From positions 1-52,121 of the forward strand of contig CAYPCH010000009.1 in NCBI GenBank assembly GCA_964409165.1: a stretch of DNA of 52,121 bases, written 5' to 3'. The DNA is from CAYPCH01 sp964409165 (GTDB lineage Bacteria; Bacillota; Clostridia; Acetivibrionales; Acetivibrionaceae). This document shows, one piece after another, positions 7,901 to 15,437 of this stretch (positions within the stretch are counted from its first letter, which is position 1; the number at the start of each line of letters is the position of its first letter). The notes below the pieces were generated by a model. It saw only the letters and a program-made list of their open reading frames with translations. It did no database searches and was not told the origin of the DNA. Position numbers and translations under genes: made by a program.

Positions 7901-9280
7901 CGGTGTCTGAACAGGTGTTGAGCTTTGAGATGGAGTAGCTACAGGTACCGGTGTCGGTGTTTTTGTTGGCATAGGCGTTGGTTTTTGTGTTGGCGTTGAA
8001 GTTGGCATTGGCGTTGCTGTTGGCGTTGACGTTGGTGTTAGTGTTGCTGTTGGCGTTGATGTTGCTGTTGGCGTTGCTGACGATGATCCGGGTGGGGTTC
8101 CCCATGCAAGAGTTCCGTTTATATAGCCTGTTACATAAATCCATTCAACAGCACTTGTCGAATGTGCGTTAAACGAATAGTCATTTGTTTGAGTATAATT
8201 ATTCCAATTAGAATTTATAATTCTCGGCTGAACTACAGTACTCGTACCTGGACTCAATGTTCCCGCTCCACTTGTAAATCCGACTTCTAGATAATAGTCC
8301 GCATTAGAATAAGTACTACCCATACTCACAAATGACAATGTTACATTGCCTCCACCTGCTGATGCATAGTCACATGCCGCAGATTGAGTACCTGTACTGT
8401 CTGCTGTATAGTAGTACCTTAATTTTACAGAAGAAAGTGCTAAAGACGAATTTCCAGTATTTATTATATTCATATATAGGGGTAATCCGTTAGTAGAACT
8501 TTCTCTGTTAGCATTGAAAAACTCAACCTTTAAACCACCACCTGATGGGAAAGATGTTGTTGCCGGAGTCGGCGTAACTGCTGACGGTGCAGGTGATGGC
8601 GCAGGTGATAGTGTNNNNNNNNNNNNNNNNNNNNNNNNNNNNNNNNNNNNNNNNNNNNNNNNNNNNNNNNNNNNNNNNNNNNNNNNNNNNNNNNNNNNNN
8701 NNNNNNNNNNNNNNGATAGTGTAGGTAATGGTGTGGGTGATGATGTAGGCGATAGTGTTGGTAATGGTGTGGGTGGTGCTGCTTGAGTAAATATAAACCA
8801 ATCAAAATTGACGGGTCCTCCAAATACCAAGTATAAATTATTAACACCTGAATAATTACTTATATTGCAATTCAATTCCCAATATGTATCGAAATTCCCG
8901 GTTACAGGCACATTCAAGGTGCCTAACAGTGTTCCAGTTGAACTGCCTATCCTTATTTGTATATTTGTAGCATATTGCGTTGCTACCCGTGCTCTGAAGG
9001 AAACAGTTCCTCTTGAAAAATCCACGTCATTATATATAGCGTAATTACCGCTTTTAATATAACCTATAGCATTTCCCCCGCCGTTAATGCCAAAAGCTTT
9101 AATACCTGTATTGCTCACACTACTGTAATTCTCTGCTTGTATTGTTGAATAGGGATTTATTGTTCCCGCTGCATAGGTTTCAGCTATAAAGCCTTTATTT
9201 ACAGGTAAAAACAACTCAAATAAAACCAAACAAATTAAAGTTATGCATATTGAACGACCTTTTTTACTTTTCATTAACAT
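4934..9280 (-). CDS. Secreted multimodular CBM6-CBM3-CBM6-CBM6-vWA protein
   Basis: About 1448 residues, including a 100-N gap. Order of parts: signal peptide (1-38, ending TYAA); CBM6-like module (~40-167); Pro-Thr-Ser linker interrupted by the gap; CBM3-like module (~247-398, LKVEFFNANRESSTNGLPLY); long Pro-Thr linker; two more CBM6-like modules (~466-590 and ~600-728, each ending in NxDWFxF); a third linker; and a C-terminal domain of ~650 residues. The C-terminal part has a vWA first strand and MIDAS-like motif (EIALLVDNSVT, ~829-839), then ~283 beta-rich residues, then what looks like the rest of the vWA fold (SLKETAKQFVDKF ~1124, MGDALRRGYQLL ~1190). No catalytic domain, dockerin, SLH or sortase motif is seen. 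The ATG at 9280 has a GAGGGGGAGA ribosome site. Likely role: surface or secreted polysaccharide binding plus a protein or metal contact (inference). Confidence 0.85.
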   Translation of the reverse strand: MLMKSKKGRSICITLICLVLFELFLPVNKGFIAETYAAGTINPYSTIQAENYSSVSNTGIKAFGINGGGNAIGYIKSGNYAIYNDVDFSRGTVSFRARVATQYATNIQIRIGSSTGTLLGTLNVPVTGNFDTYWELNCNISNYSGVNNLYLVFGGPVNFDWFIFTQAAPPTPLPTLSPTSSPTPLPTLXXXXXXXXXXXXXXXXXXXXXXXXXXXXXXXXXXTLSPAPSPAPSAVTPTPATTSFPSGGGLKVEFFNANRESSTNGLPLYMNIINTGNSSLALSSVKLRYYYTADSTGTQSAACDYASAGGGNVTLSFVSMGSTYSNADYYLEVGFTSGAGTLSPGTSTVVQPRIINSNWNNYTQTNDYSFNAHSTSAVEWIYVTGYINGTLAWGTPPGSSSATPTATSTPTATLTPTSTPTATPMPTSTPTQKPTPMPTKTPTPVPVATPSQSSTPVQTPVTVRSAFSILEAESYSNASASNIQTFGITNGGSAIGYIQSSNHIVFNNVDFDSGATLFKARVATDYDTNIQIRAGSSNGTLLGTLSVSSTGSFNTYQEMTCSISNITGVNNLYLVFAGPVNCDWFMFTPSAPTATEINAFSQIQAENYASSNASSIETVGIGGGSAIGYIQSGNYIVFSNVNFGSGVASFKARVASNAGSTTDIQIRLGSSTGTLAGTLSVPSMSSWDTYNELSCGINSVTGVKNLYLVFTGPVNFDWFTFSATGISPTPTPTLTPTATPTAASTPVYTSPPTSTATGTQTSTPLPASTPVATSMPFSTPTPLRLNQPNMILSRSAFTSPDIGAVNTISSLQNGELNLSGIGTIKGEKEIALLVDNSVTYNTISSEVVTPLDYGIFANKNFRGVGDLADIRGSIHANEKLETYIASLNVSGTCSASTFSIGYGSNIAGGTVTINTPIPMPVFHEKLKQDAQAHSKVFDAVALDYHEGITYPFPGQPGFNIRYESNNTFVITGAGTFILDSSMYFKGNVRISVPHISNTGKCFIVADGFVYLEGHDVNTEVLNQSQIDNNTNLLNIYSIHGKIFIATSSSKIYGILYAAGEADPTNKYTTDVGVVLLQGINTEIYGSVVAGSDIRVEGSNTKIYCTSVTNSVIETTYIQEASPLSLKETAKQFVDKFTGTDTKICAIQYSDSANPENGDYSLFDVSNEANAASLKAVIDSFPENVNGHNNMGDALRRGYQLLNDTAKSSPDATKYIVVIAASAPNRWTSNEVSHLTMKASTGNAQFIAGDGTAASNQKALDYAIFMANTVNSSNIEAVFINTSSEDISGKIVQVADAAGAVTGNHYYTSSTIEDISTKYHEILLEPAKNVRLSSVYYEEIFPAGVKVVEAPAGTQINDVIIDGVTRNQVIGNLDDIKLIYDGTKYIIQPYTVHIKVRHTKVGTVRFSGQDSIITYRINYIDTNGEEKTAIFEKNFNDFIVNVRIDIDIG
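8615..8714. other. Assembly gap (100 N) in Pro-Thr linker repeats
   Basis: A run of exactly 100 N lies in the region coding the first Pro-Thr-Ser linker of the CBM/vWA protein. Both flanks read the same frame (PLPTL on one side, TLSPAPSPAPS on the other). The true length must be congruent to 1 mod 3 if the gene is intact, but is otherwise unknown. Confidence 0.95.
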
Positions 9281-9386
9281 AAAATCTCCCCCTCATATTC
9301 AACGCTAAGGACTGAGCAAAATAACACCTATGTAAGTATACAGTTGTAGGGAGCATGCTGTATAATAAGATAAGCTAAACTATATT

Positions 9387-9402
9387 AATCACCAAAATGA
9401 TT
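9387..9402. promoter_or_regulatory. Conserved 16-bp dyad upstream of the CBM/vWA gene
   Basis: AATCACCAAAATGATT is a perfect inverted repeat (AATCA-N6-TGATT). It lies ~107 bases upstream of the start codon at 9280. It matches sites at 14492, 22242 and 36520. On the minus strand it is followed by TAATAT, a possible -10 element, but the matching -35 is poor. Confidence 0.5.
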
Positions 9403-9845
9403 CCACATTGAAAAAATTAATTTTCGTGATGTTGTATTAATTTTAAAATTAGAATTATGAATAACTAAACACAGTGAATTTAAGAGAATTATTGTGCTAC
9501 GTCTTTTCAACACAGAAAATATATGTTTGAACACAAGATAGAATCTATCTAAGAAAAGAAGCACCTAAACTTTTAAATACAAAAAAAACACTCTCCTCAG
9601 GGTTTTCTCTGATATCTCAATCAGAATTTTCAGAAATAAAAAACACAAACCATAAAAATAAGATAAATCAAAACAAAATATACTTTGACAGAATGTCAAT
9701 AATTATGTGGTAAAAAATTAATATTATATAGTATATATTTATTATATACTATTTCTATTGTAAAATCAATACTCTCGCTTTATGTTTTTATGTCTAAAGA
9801 CTCCAATGTATAAGGATTATTACAATACAAAACACTTAAAAACAA

Positions 9846-9885
9846 CCCATGCCAGTAAAAATAATTTATTTTATATCGGCATGGG
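9846..9885 (-). terminator. Terminator of the GH67-GH3 operon
   Basis: CCCATGCC (9846-9853) pairs perfectly with GGCATGGG (9878-9885) around a 24-base AT loop. On the minus strand it is followed by TTGTTTTTAAG. It lies ~90 bases after the GH3 stop codon. Confidence 0.65.
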
Positions 9886-9971
9886 CAAATAATAAGGTTT
9901 GAACTTTCCAAATGTCTACTATTTACTGTAGTAAGAGCTGTTTACACTCTGTCTTATATATGATTTGTATT

Positions 9972-12140
9972 TTAGTACTCCAATTCCAATACATCCCCTA
10001 CAACTTCAAATACAGCTCTCTGAACTTCTACTCCTGTAAGCTTCTGACTTCTTTCATCAGGCTGACTTCCCGATACAAAAACCTCAAACAAACCCGGCTC
10101 AATCATACATTTCCCTTCACTGTTTATCAAAGCCATCTGACGCGGAACAATTTCAAAAATAACCTCTGTATCCTCACCTGACTTCAAGTGTATCCTACAC
10201 ATTCCTGTCAGTTGCCACTTCGGGGCTTCAAGGCTTTCAATATCCCTAAGATATAATTGTACAACTTCATCCGAATCATATTGACCGATATTTTTAACCT
10301 TCACTCTGCACTCTACCTTTTCTCCAGCACATACCTTTTCTTTTGACAGTTTTAAACCACTGTACTCAAATTTCGTATAACTTAGTCCAAACCCAAACGG
10401 ATAAAGTGCCTCATTTTGCATAAACCTGTATGTGCGGTTTTTCATAGAGTAGTCCTTAAAATCCGGAAGCTCCTCAGTTGTCCTGTAGAATGTAACCGGC
10501 AGTTTTCCTGAAGGACTGTATTCACCAAAAAGCAATGAAGCTATTGCCTTTCCACCCTCAGCACCGGGATACCATGCTTGTATTATTGCAGTTATATTTT
10601 TATCAGCCCATGTAACAGCAATAGCACTTCCCGAAAGCAATACAAGAACCACAGGCTTACCTGCTTTATATACAGTTTCAAGAAGTTCCTGCTGAAGTCC
10701 TGGCAGATTAAGGTTCTGTTTGTCTCCACTTGAATATTCATTGGATACGTCACCCTGTTCTCCTTCAATATTCGCATCAAGCCCTAAGCACATCACTACA
10801 ACATCAGATCTTTCAGCCACCGAAACAGCCTCAGCAAATCCATCCCGGGGTTCTGCCAAACCAGTCTTATCCTTATACAAGTGACATCCTTTGGCATAGT
10901 ATATTTTGGTGTCTTCCGCAACTACCCCCCGTATTCCTTCCAACACAGTAACATAGTTGGAAGCAGTACCAAAGTAGTTTGCCATCAGAGCTTCTCTGCT
11001 ATCTGCATTGGGCCCTATTACCGCAATTGATTTTATTTTATTCTTATCAAGCGGAAGCAGATTATTTTGATTCTTTAGAAGAACTAATGACTTTTTAGAT
11101 ACTTCCAGAGCAAATTCCCTATGCTCAGTACAATCGTTCATTTCGTAGGGAATACTTGTATAGGATACATCTTCAGGGTTATCAAACATACCAAGTTTCA
11201 TTCTGGCAATCATAAGCCTTGTTACAGACAAGTCAATGGTTTCCTCACTCACAAGCCCTTCCTTATGTGCAATTAACAAGTTACCGAACATATTGCCGCA
11301 GTTCAAGTCACAACCGTTATTTACCGCAAGAGCAACCGATTCCGGTGCAGTTTTCGTAACCATATGATTTTCATGAAAATCTTTTATAGCCCAGCAATCG
11401 GATACAACATGTCCTTTAAATCCCCATTCTTTCCTTAATATATTCACAAGCAGTGTCTCACTTCCACAACAGGGTTCGCCATTTGTACGGTTGTATGCCC
11501 CCATGACTGATTCCACACCAGCCTCTTTGACACACTCTTTGAAAGCTGGAAGATATGTTTCTCTCAGGTCTTTTTCAGATATAACGGCATTGAACTCATG
11601 CCTCTCGCTCTCCGGGCCACTGTGGACAGCAAAATGCTTTGCACAAGCCGTTGCTTTTAAGTATTTCGGATGGTTCCCCTGTATTCCTTTTATAAAAGCA
11701 ACTCCAAGCCGACTTGTCAAATACGGATCTTCACCGTAAGTTTCATGACCTCTTCCCCACCTTGGGTCACGGAAAATATTTATGTTGGGAGACCAGAAGG
11801 TCAGTCCTTTGTAAATTCCATAATCACCTTTTCTTTGGAATTCATGATATTTTGCCCTGCCCTCGGTAGAAATAATATCTGCTACTTTATAGATCAATTC
11901 TTCGTCAAAAGTCGCTGCCATACCTATAGCCTGAGGAAACATAGTTGCCGTACCTGCTCTTGCAACTCCATGCAACGCTTCGTTCCACCAATTATAAGCG
12001 GGTATGTCCAATCTTGGAATAGCAGGAGCGTTGTGCACCATTTGCGTTACTTTTTCTTCTAGAGTCATTCTGGACACTAAATCCCGCGCTCTTTCTTCAA
12101 AGCTTAGCTTCTTGTTCTTATAAACAGGCAATCCTTGCAT
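9972..12140 (-). CDS. GH3 beta-xylosidase/beta-glucosidase-type enzyme
   Basis: 722 residues from the ATG at 12140, which has AGGGGAGG 7 bases upstream. The frame is open further, but that ribosome site fixes the start. It is a complete GH3 enzyme: TIM barrel with AYNWWNEALHG (48-58), RDPRWGRGHETYGEDPYL, AKHFAVHSGPE (~167) and the catalytic nucleophile Asp248 in HVVSDCW. Next come the alpha/beta domain (KIKSIAVIGPNADSREALMANYFG) and a C-terminal fibronectin-III-like domain. The NWWNEALHG and GPE-SERHEFNA features are typical of GH3 beta-xylosidases, so xylo-oligosaccharide trimming is the likely job. It has no signal peptide and is therefore cytoplasmic. It follows the GH67 gene by 79 bases on the same strand, so they form an operon. 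Confidence 0.92.
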   Translation of the reverse strand: MQGLPVYKNKKLSFEERARDLVSRMTLEEKVTQMVHNAPAIPRLDIPAYNWWNEALHGVARAGTATMFPQAIGMAATFDEELIYKVADIISTEGRAKYHEFQRKGDYGIYKGLTFWSPNINIFRDPRWGRGHETYGEDPYLTSRLGVAFIKGIQGNHPKYLKATACAKHFAVHSGPESERHEFNAVISEKDLRETYLPAFKECVKEAGVESVMGAYNRTNGEPCCGSETLLVNILRKEWGFKGHVVSDCWAIKDFHENHMVTKTAPESVALAVNNGCDLNCGNMFGNLLIAHKEGLVSEETIDLSVTRLMIARMKLGMFDNPEDVSYTSIPYEMNDCTEHREFALEVSKKSLVLLKNQNNLLPLDKNKIKSIAVIGPNADSREALMANYFGTASNYVTVLEGIRGVVAEDTKIYYAKGCHLYKDKTGLAEPRDGFAEAVSVAERSDVVVMCLGLDANIEGEQGDVSNEYSSGDKQNLNLPGLQQELLETVYKAGKPVVLVLLSGSAIAVTWADKNITAIIQAWYPGAEGGKAIASLLFGEYSPSGKLPVTFYRTTEELPDFKDYSMKNRTYRFMQNEALYPFGFGLSYTKFEYSGLKLSKEKVCAGEKVECRVKVKNIGQYDSDEVVQLYLRDIESLEAPKWQLTGMCRIHLKSGEDTEVIFEIVPRQMALINSEGKCMIEPGLFEVFVSGSQPDERSQKLTGVEVQRAVFEVVGDVLELEY

Positions 12141-12219
12141 AATAAAACCTCCCCTAATCTTAAAATAATGTCTTACCTTTAGCATACCAAACCATATAGA
12201 GCTTTTATTCCAAGAAATG

Positions 12220-14298
12220 TCAATATATCTTTCTGTTCAATTCATCCTTTACTCCTGTTTTCCTATAAAAATACGAATTAATCACATCCCTCCATTCTTC
12301 TGCATGTTTAATCTGACCCTCAAGTCTTTCAACAACATGATTAAATATATCATCATTTATCATTCCTTTAAGACCTATCCAATTCTTCTTTAGGTCTTCT
12401 GCCTGTTCAGCACCTTTAAAATGCGTATTGTAAATATACTGTATAAGTGTTTCTCCAGACTTCAACCTATATGCATACTGAACATGGTGAAAAAACAGAA
12501 GGAGTTCCTGAGGACAAGTTTCCATTTCTTCATATACTCCGCCAACCTCTCTATGGTACTGACCTGTATAACCTGTTCCAGACTTCACTGTCCGGTCTAC
12601 CCCTATACCTTTTATGTCAGCCCGATGGTAAGTGCCCCATTTATCGTATTCGTATCCGTCAACATTAGGTCCGAAGTGGTGTCCCGGGTTTACCATCCAG
12701 CCAATTCCCAGAGGAGAAGTATAGTTTTCATAGATTCTCCATGATTCAAGCAGCATTTTTGATATTGTTTCTACTACAGTACTATTATTGGAAAATGTCA
12801 TCCTGACCCATTCATCGGTTATCTCCTCTGAAGACAGGTCGGGGTTCCATGCAAGACGCCCGAAACCAAAAAGATTTGACTGGGCCAGTTGGAAACCTGT
12901 CCAGTTAGCGTCATTTCCGATATTAGCAACACCAGCTACACCGGCATATTTATTTTGAAATAACGAACCGTTCGCAATCTTTTTTACAGTTGAGCCTTTT
13001 CCCTTCGCAAAGGTATCAAAATCAAATATTTCCTTCCACATTGGTACAAGATAACACAGGTGCTTTTGTTGACCTGTATATTCCTGTGTAATTTGAAGCT
13101 CAATTGTATGATTTGTTTTCTCAAGCCCGCCAAAAAGAGGCGACACAGGTTCCCTTACCTGAAAATCAACAGGTCCGTTTTTAATCTGAAGAACTACATT
13201 ATCACTAAACATGCCGTCTAAAGGCTTAAAATTATCATACGCAGCCTTTGCTCGGTCGGTTACCCTGTCTCTCCAATCCTGAAGACAATTGTACACAAAA
13301 CATCTCCATATAACAATCCCTCCATAGGGTTTAAGTCCTTCAGCCAGCATATTTGCTCCATCTGCATGATTGCGGTTGTAGGTAAAAGGACCCGGACGAA
13401 ATTCAGAGTCTGCCTTAACTACAAAGCCTCCAAAGTCTGGTATAACGCTGTATATTTCTTTAGCTTTTTCCTTCCACCACTTTCTGACATACATATCCAG
13501 CGGATCAGCCGTTTCAAGCTGTCCAATCTCAATAGTACTTGCATAATTTATACTTAAATACAGCTTTATACCGTAATCCCTAAAAACTCCGGCAATTTTT
13601 GCAACATCAGGCAAATACTCATTGGTAATTAGTCTTGTTTCATACTTATGGACATTTACATTGTTAATCACAACACCATTTATGCCAACAGAAGATACAA
13701 GTCTTGCATAGTCCCTTATTCTGTCCATATCCTCTGTTATTCTATTATTACTAAAGAATATGGATTTCCCTGCATATCCCCTTTCAATACTTCCATCCAT
13801 GTTGTCCCAGTGGTTAATAATACGCAAAGGATTACTCGGGTTATCAATTATGAGCACATTATCCGTAATTGTGCCTGTACTTATAAGCCTAAGCAGTGCA
13901 AAAGCTCCGTAAAGAAGTCCCTTATCGGTCTTTGCAGCTATAAGCATATGACTCATATCCCCTATTGGCACATTCTTTATAATAAACCCTTCTTCTCCTA
14001 CGCCGTTCCTCTCTTCATCCGTTAGTGAATCATCTATAACAAAATGTTTTCCTGTTATTCCAATAATAATAGAAGAAGAGTGTAACGGCACTTGAACTAA
14101 AACAGGCTCTATTGCGAGCATACCTTTGATTCCTCTTTTAAGTTCTGATATTGCACTTTTTATAACTGGTGTATCTTCAAATGCTAATATATTAGAACCC
14201 CATTTCTTATAACAGTCTTCAATTTTTTTGTCTTCTAGCCTTTTATATGCAAGCCAGCAACTATAACCTTCCTGATTAATTTCTTTAGCTCTAAACAT
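12220..14298 (-). CDS. aguA: GH67 alpha-glucuronidase
   Basis: 692 residues, the usual length for GH67. The enzyme removes (4-O-methyl)glucuronic acid from the non-reducing end of xylo-oligosaccharides. Visible family motifs: WDNMDGSIERGYAGKSIFF (~164), FVVKADSEFRPGPFTYNRNHADGANMLAEG with Glu299 as the likely general acid, and NGPVDFQVREPVSPLFG with Asp378 plus ELQITQEYTGQQKHL with Glu406 as the likely general bases. There is no signal peptide, so it acts on imported oligosaccharides. A GAGGAGG ribosome site precedes the ATG at 14298. It is first in an operon with GH3. Its product feeds the uxaC/uxuB/uxuA/kdgK/kdgA genes 28 kb to the right. Confidence 0.95.
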   Translation of the reverse strand: MFRAKEINQEGYSCWLAYKRLEDKKIEDCYKKWGSNILAFEDTPVIKSAISELKRGIKGMLAIEPVLVQVPLHSSSIIIGITGKHFVIDDSLTDEERNGVGEEGFIIKNVPIGDMSHMLIAAKTDKGLLYGAFALLRLISTGTITDNVLIIDNPSNPLRIINHWDNMDGSIERGYAGKSIFFSNNRITEDMDRIRDYARLVSSVGINGVVINNVNVHKYETRLITNEYLPDVAKIAGVFRDYGIKLYLSINYASTIEIGQLETADPLDMYVRKWWKEKAKEIYSVIPDFGGFVVKADSEFRPGPFTYNRNHADGANMLAEGLKPYGGIVIWRCFVYNCLQDWRDRVTDRAKAAYDNFKPLDGMFSDNVVLQIKNGPVDFQVREPVSPLFGGLEKTNHTIELQITQEYTGQQKHLCYLVPMWKEIFDFDTFAKGKGSTVKKIANGSLFQNKYAGVAGVANIGNDANWTGFQLAQSNLFGFGRLAWNPDLSSEEITDEWVRMTFSNNSTVVETISKMLLESWRIYENYTSPLGIGWMVNPGHHFGPNVDGYEYDKWGTYHRADIKGIGVDRTVKSGTGYTGQYHREVGGVYEEMETCPQELLLFFHHVQYAYRLKSGETLIQYIYNTHFKGAEQAEDLKKNWIGLKGMINDDIFNHVVERLEGQIKHAEEWRDVINSYFYRKTGVKDELNRKIY

Positions 14299-14602
14299 AA
14301 AAATGCCTCCTCATATGGTAAAGTTACAATACATTAGTACTTTTAATCGTTATCCTTTTGTATCTTTACAATAATTCTAACTTTACTGACTGTAATATAG
14401 AATAGAATAACTAAAGTTTGTTTGTAATAATTAAAGATTGAAAATACGACTCACAGTTTACTGTTTTGAAAACGTGCCTACATTGACAATATATCACAAA
14501 AATGATATTGTTACTACATGAAAAATTACCTTTTAAAGTAGACATTAAGCCCTTTTTTTCATATAGCTATTTTATAAAAGAAGATAAAATGAGGATGATA
14601 AT
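14299..14602. other. Divergent promoter region between GH67 operon and PGA hydrolase
   Basis: About 300 bases between divergent genes. It contains the dyad and promoter described at 14483-14511. No other gene is visible. A partial catabolite-repression-like stretch (TGAAAACGTGCC near 14466) is too poor to call. Confidence 0.6.
14483..14511 (+). promoter_or_regulatory. Sigma-A promoter with the conserved dyad filling its spacer
   Basis: TTGACA (14483-14488), a 17-base spacer and TATTGT (14506-14511) form a good sigma-A promoter for the PGA hydrolase at 14603. The perfect inverted repeat TATCACAAAAATGATA (14492-14507) fills the spacer, so a bound protein would block the promoter (inference). 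It is also ~195 bases upstream of the GH67 operon on the other strand. Confidence 0.6.
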
Positions 14603-15307
14603 ATGAGACCAATTTTTTATCCAGTCAAATTTGCATGTTTCTTTATAGCTCTTGCAATTATTATACCATTATTTTGTAAATCCCCATATGAAAATGAAAA
14701 CGAAACTTTAAACAACACGGAAAGTAAATATTTAAATTATGAAGATGTTGAGAATAATGAAGTTTTAGGGAAAGATTATGAAATAAACTATTTAGGAAAA
14801 AACAAAGACATTTCTATAATAGCAATACACGGAGGTAAAATTGAATCGGGCACGTCTGAAATTGCCAGAATAGTTGCTGAAATGGGCAATTATTCTTTTT
14901 ATGAATTCAAAGGCATAAAATCAAATGGAAATTCTTCACTTCATGTTACATCAGTCAATTTTGATGAACCCGTTTGTGTAAATGCCGTAAGCAAATCCAA
15001 ATTTACTGTTTCCATTCACGGCTGTGCAGAAAGCGAGCCGGTGATATATATAGGCGGGTTAGATAAAAAAATGGGAAAATGTATAAAAAAACGCCTTGAA
15101 TTGTGCGGATTTATAGTGGAATATCCTCCTGTTGATTTAGAAGGTAAAATGGAACAAAATATTACAAACCGTAACAAGAGAAATAAAGGTGTACAGCTAG
15201 AAATATCAAGGACGGTAAGAAATAATATTATAAATGATTCTGATATAAAACATACATTTTCGAGAGCCATTATGGACGGCATTGAAGATTTTCTAGCACA
15301 CGAATAA
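14603..15307 (+). CDS. Poly-gamma-glutamate hydrolase family protein (PghP/YjqB-like), active form
   Basis: 234 residues. The N-terminus is a membrane segment or signal peptide (residues ~9-25), so the domain is outside the cell. The body matches the phage PghP/YjqB family (PF05908), zinc enzymes that cut gamma-glutamyl bonds. Three conserved motifs are intact: AIHGGKIESGTSEI (His76, Glu81), VSIHG (His139) and GVQLEIS (Glu200). The ribosome site GAGGAT is modest. The gene is divergent from GH67 and convergent with the PGA biosynthesis operon. A role in trimming or releasing PGA is the natural reading. Compare the paralogue at 19135, which has lost these residues. Confidence 0.82.
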   Translation: MRPIFYPVKFACFFIALAIIIPLFCKSPYENENETLNNTESKYLNYEDVENNEVLGKDYEINYLGKNKDISIIAIHGGKIESGTSEIARIVAEMGNYSFYEFKGIKSNGNSSLHVTSVNFDEPVCVNAVSKSKFTVSIHGCAESEPVIYIGGLDKKMGKCIKKRLELCGFIVEYPPVDLEGKMEQNITNRNKRNKGVQLEISRTVRNNIINDSDIKHTFSRAIMDGIEDFLAHE

Positions 15308-15349
15308 AGCAGTCCCCATTTTTTGTTAACTTTATTTGGCAACAAACAA

Positions 15350-15370
15350 GGGAGGCTGTAACTGCCCCCC
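15350..15370. terminator. Terminator-like hairpin between convergent PGA genes
   Basis: GGGAGGC (15350-15356) pairs with GCCCCCC (15364-15370), one mismatch, 7-base loop. On the minus strand it is followed by TTGTTTGTT, and on the plus strand by ATCTTATT. It probably ends transcription of the PGA operon, and possibly of the convergent hydrolase too. Confidence 0.5.
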
Positions 15371-15437
15371 ATCTTATTACCTGAATCTTATTTTCCGATT
15401 GATACCCTCAGATAAAGCATCTGTCCCTCTGTATTTT

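Larger units (their letters stand above)
9281..9971. other. Long AT-rich intergenic region upstream of the CBM/vWA gene
   Basis: About 690 bases without a gene. It holds the GH3 terminator (9846-9885), the conserved dyad at 9387-9402, a second half-matching copy (TTTTCGTGATG, from 9421) and a short palindrome AGATAGAATCTATCT near 9537. Bases 9387-9460 resemble 22242-22310, upstream of pgsB, over roughly 60 bases, suggesting a shared control region. The rest shows nothing I can name. Confidence 0.6.

Noticed and set aside
6925..8172. Several open frames inside the Pro-Thr linker regions on both strands
   Set aside because: They are shadows of low-complexity linker codons in other frames.
9387..9402. 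Dyad as a Fur, CRP/FNR or CodY box
   Set aside because: The arm order and spacing (AATCA-N6-TGATT) do not fit the Fur 7-1-7, FNR TTGAT-N4-ATCAA or CRP TGTGA-N6-TCACA patterns. The CodY likeness is only a partial AATTTTC match in weak copies.
14464..14478. Catabolite-repression (cre) site near TGAAAACGTGCC
   Set aside because: The right half does not match the cre consensus.
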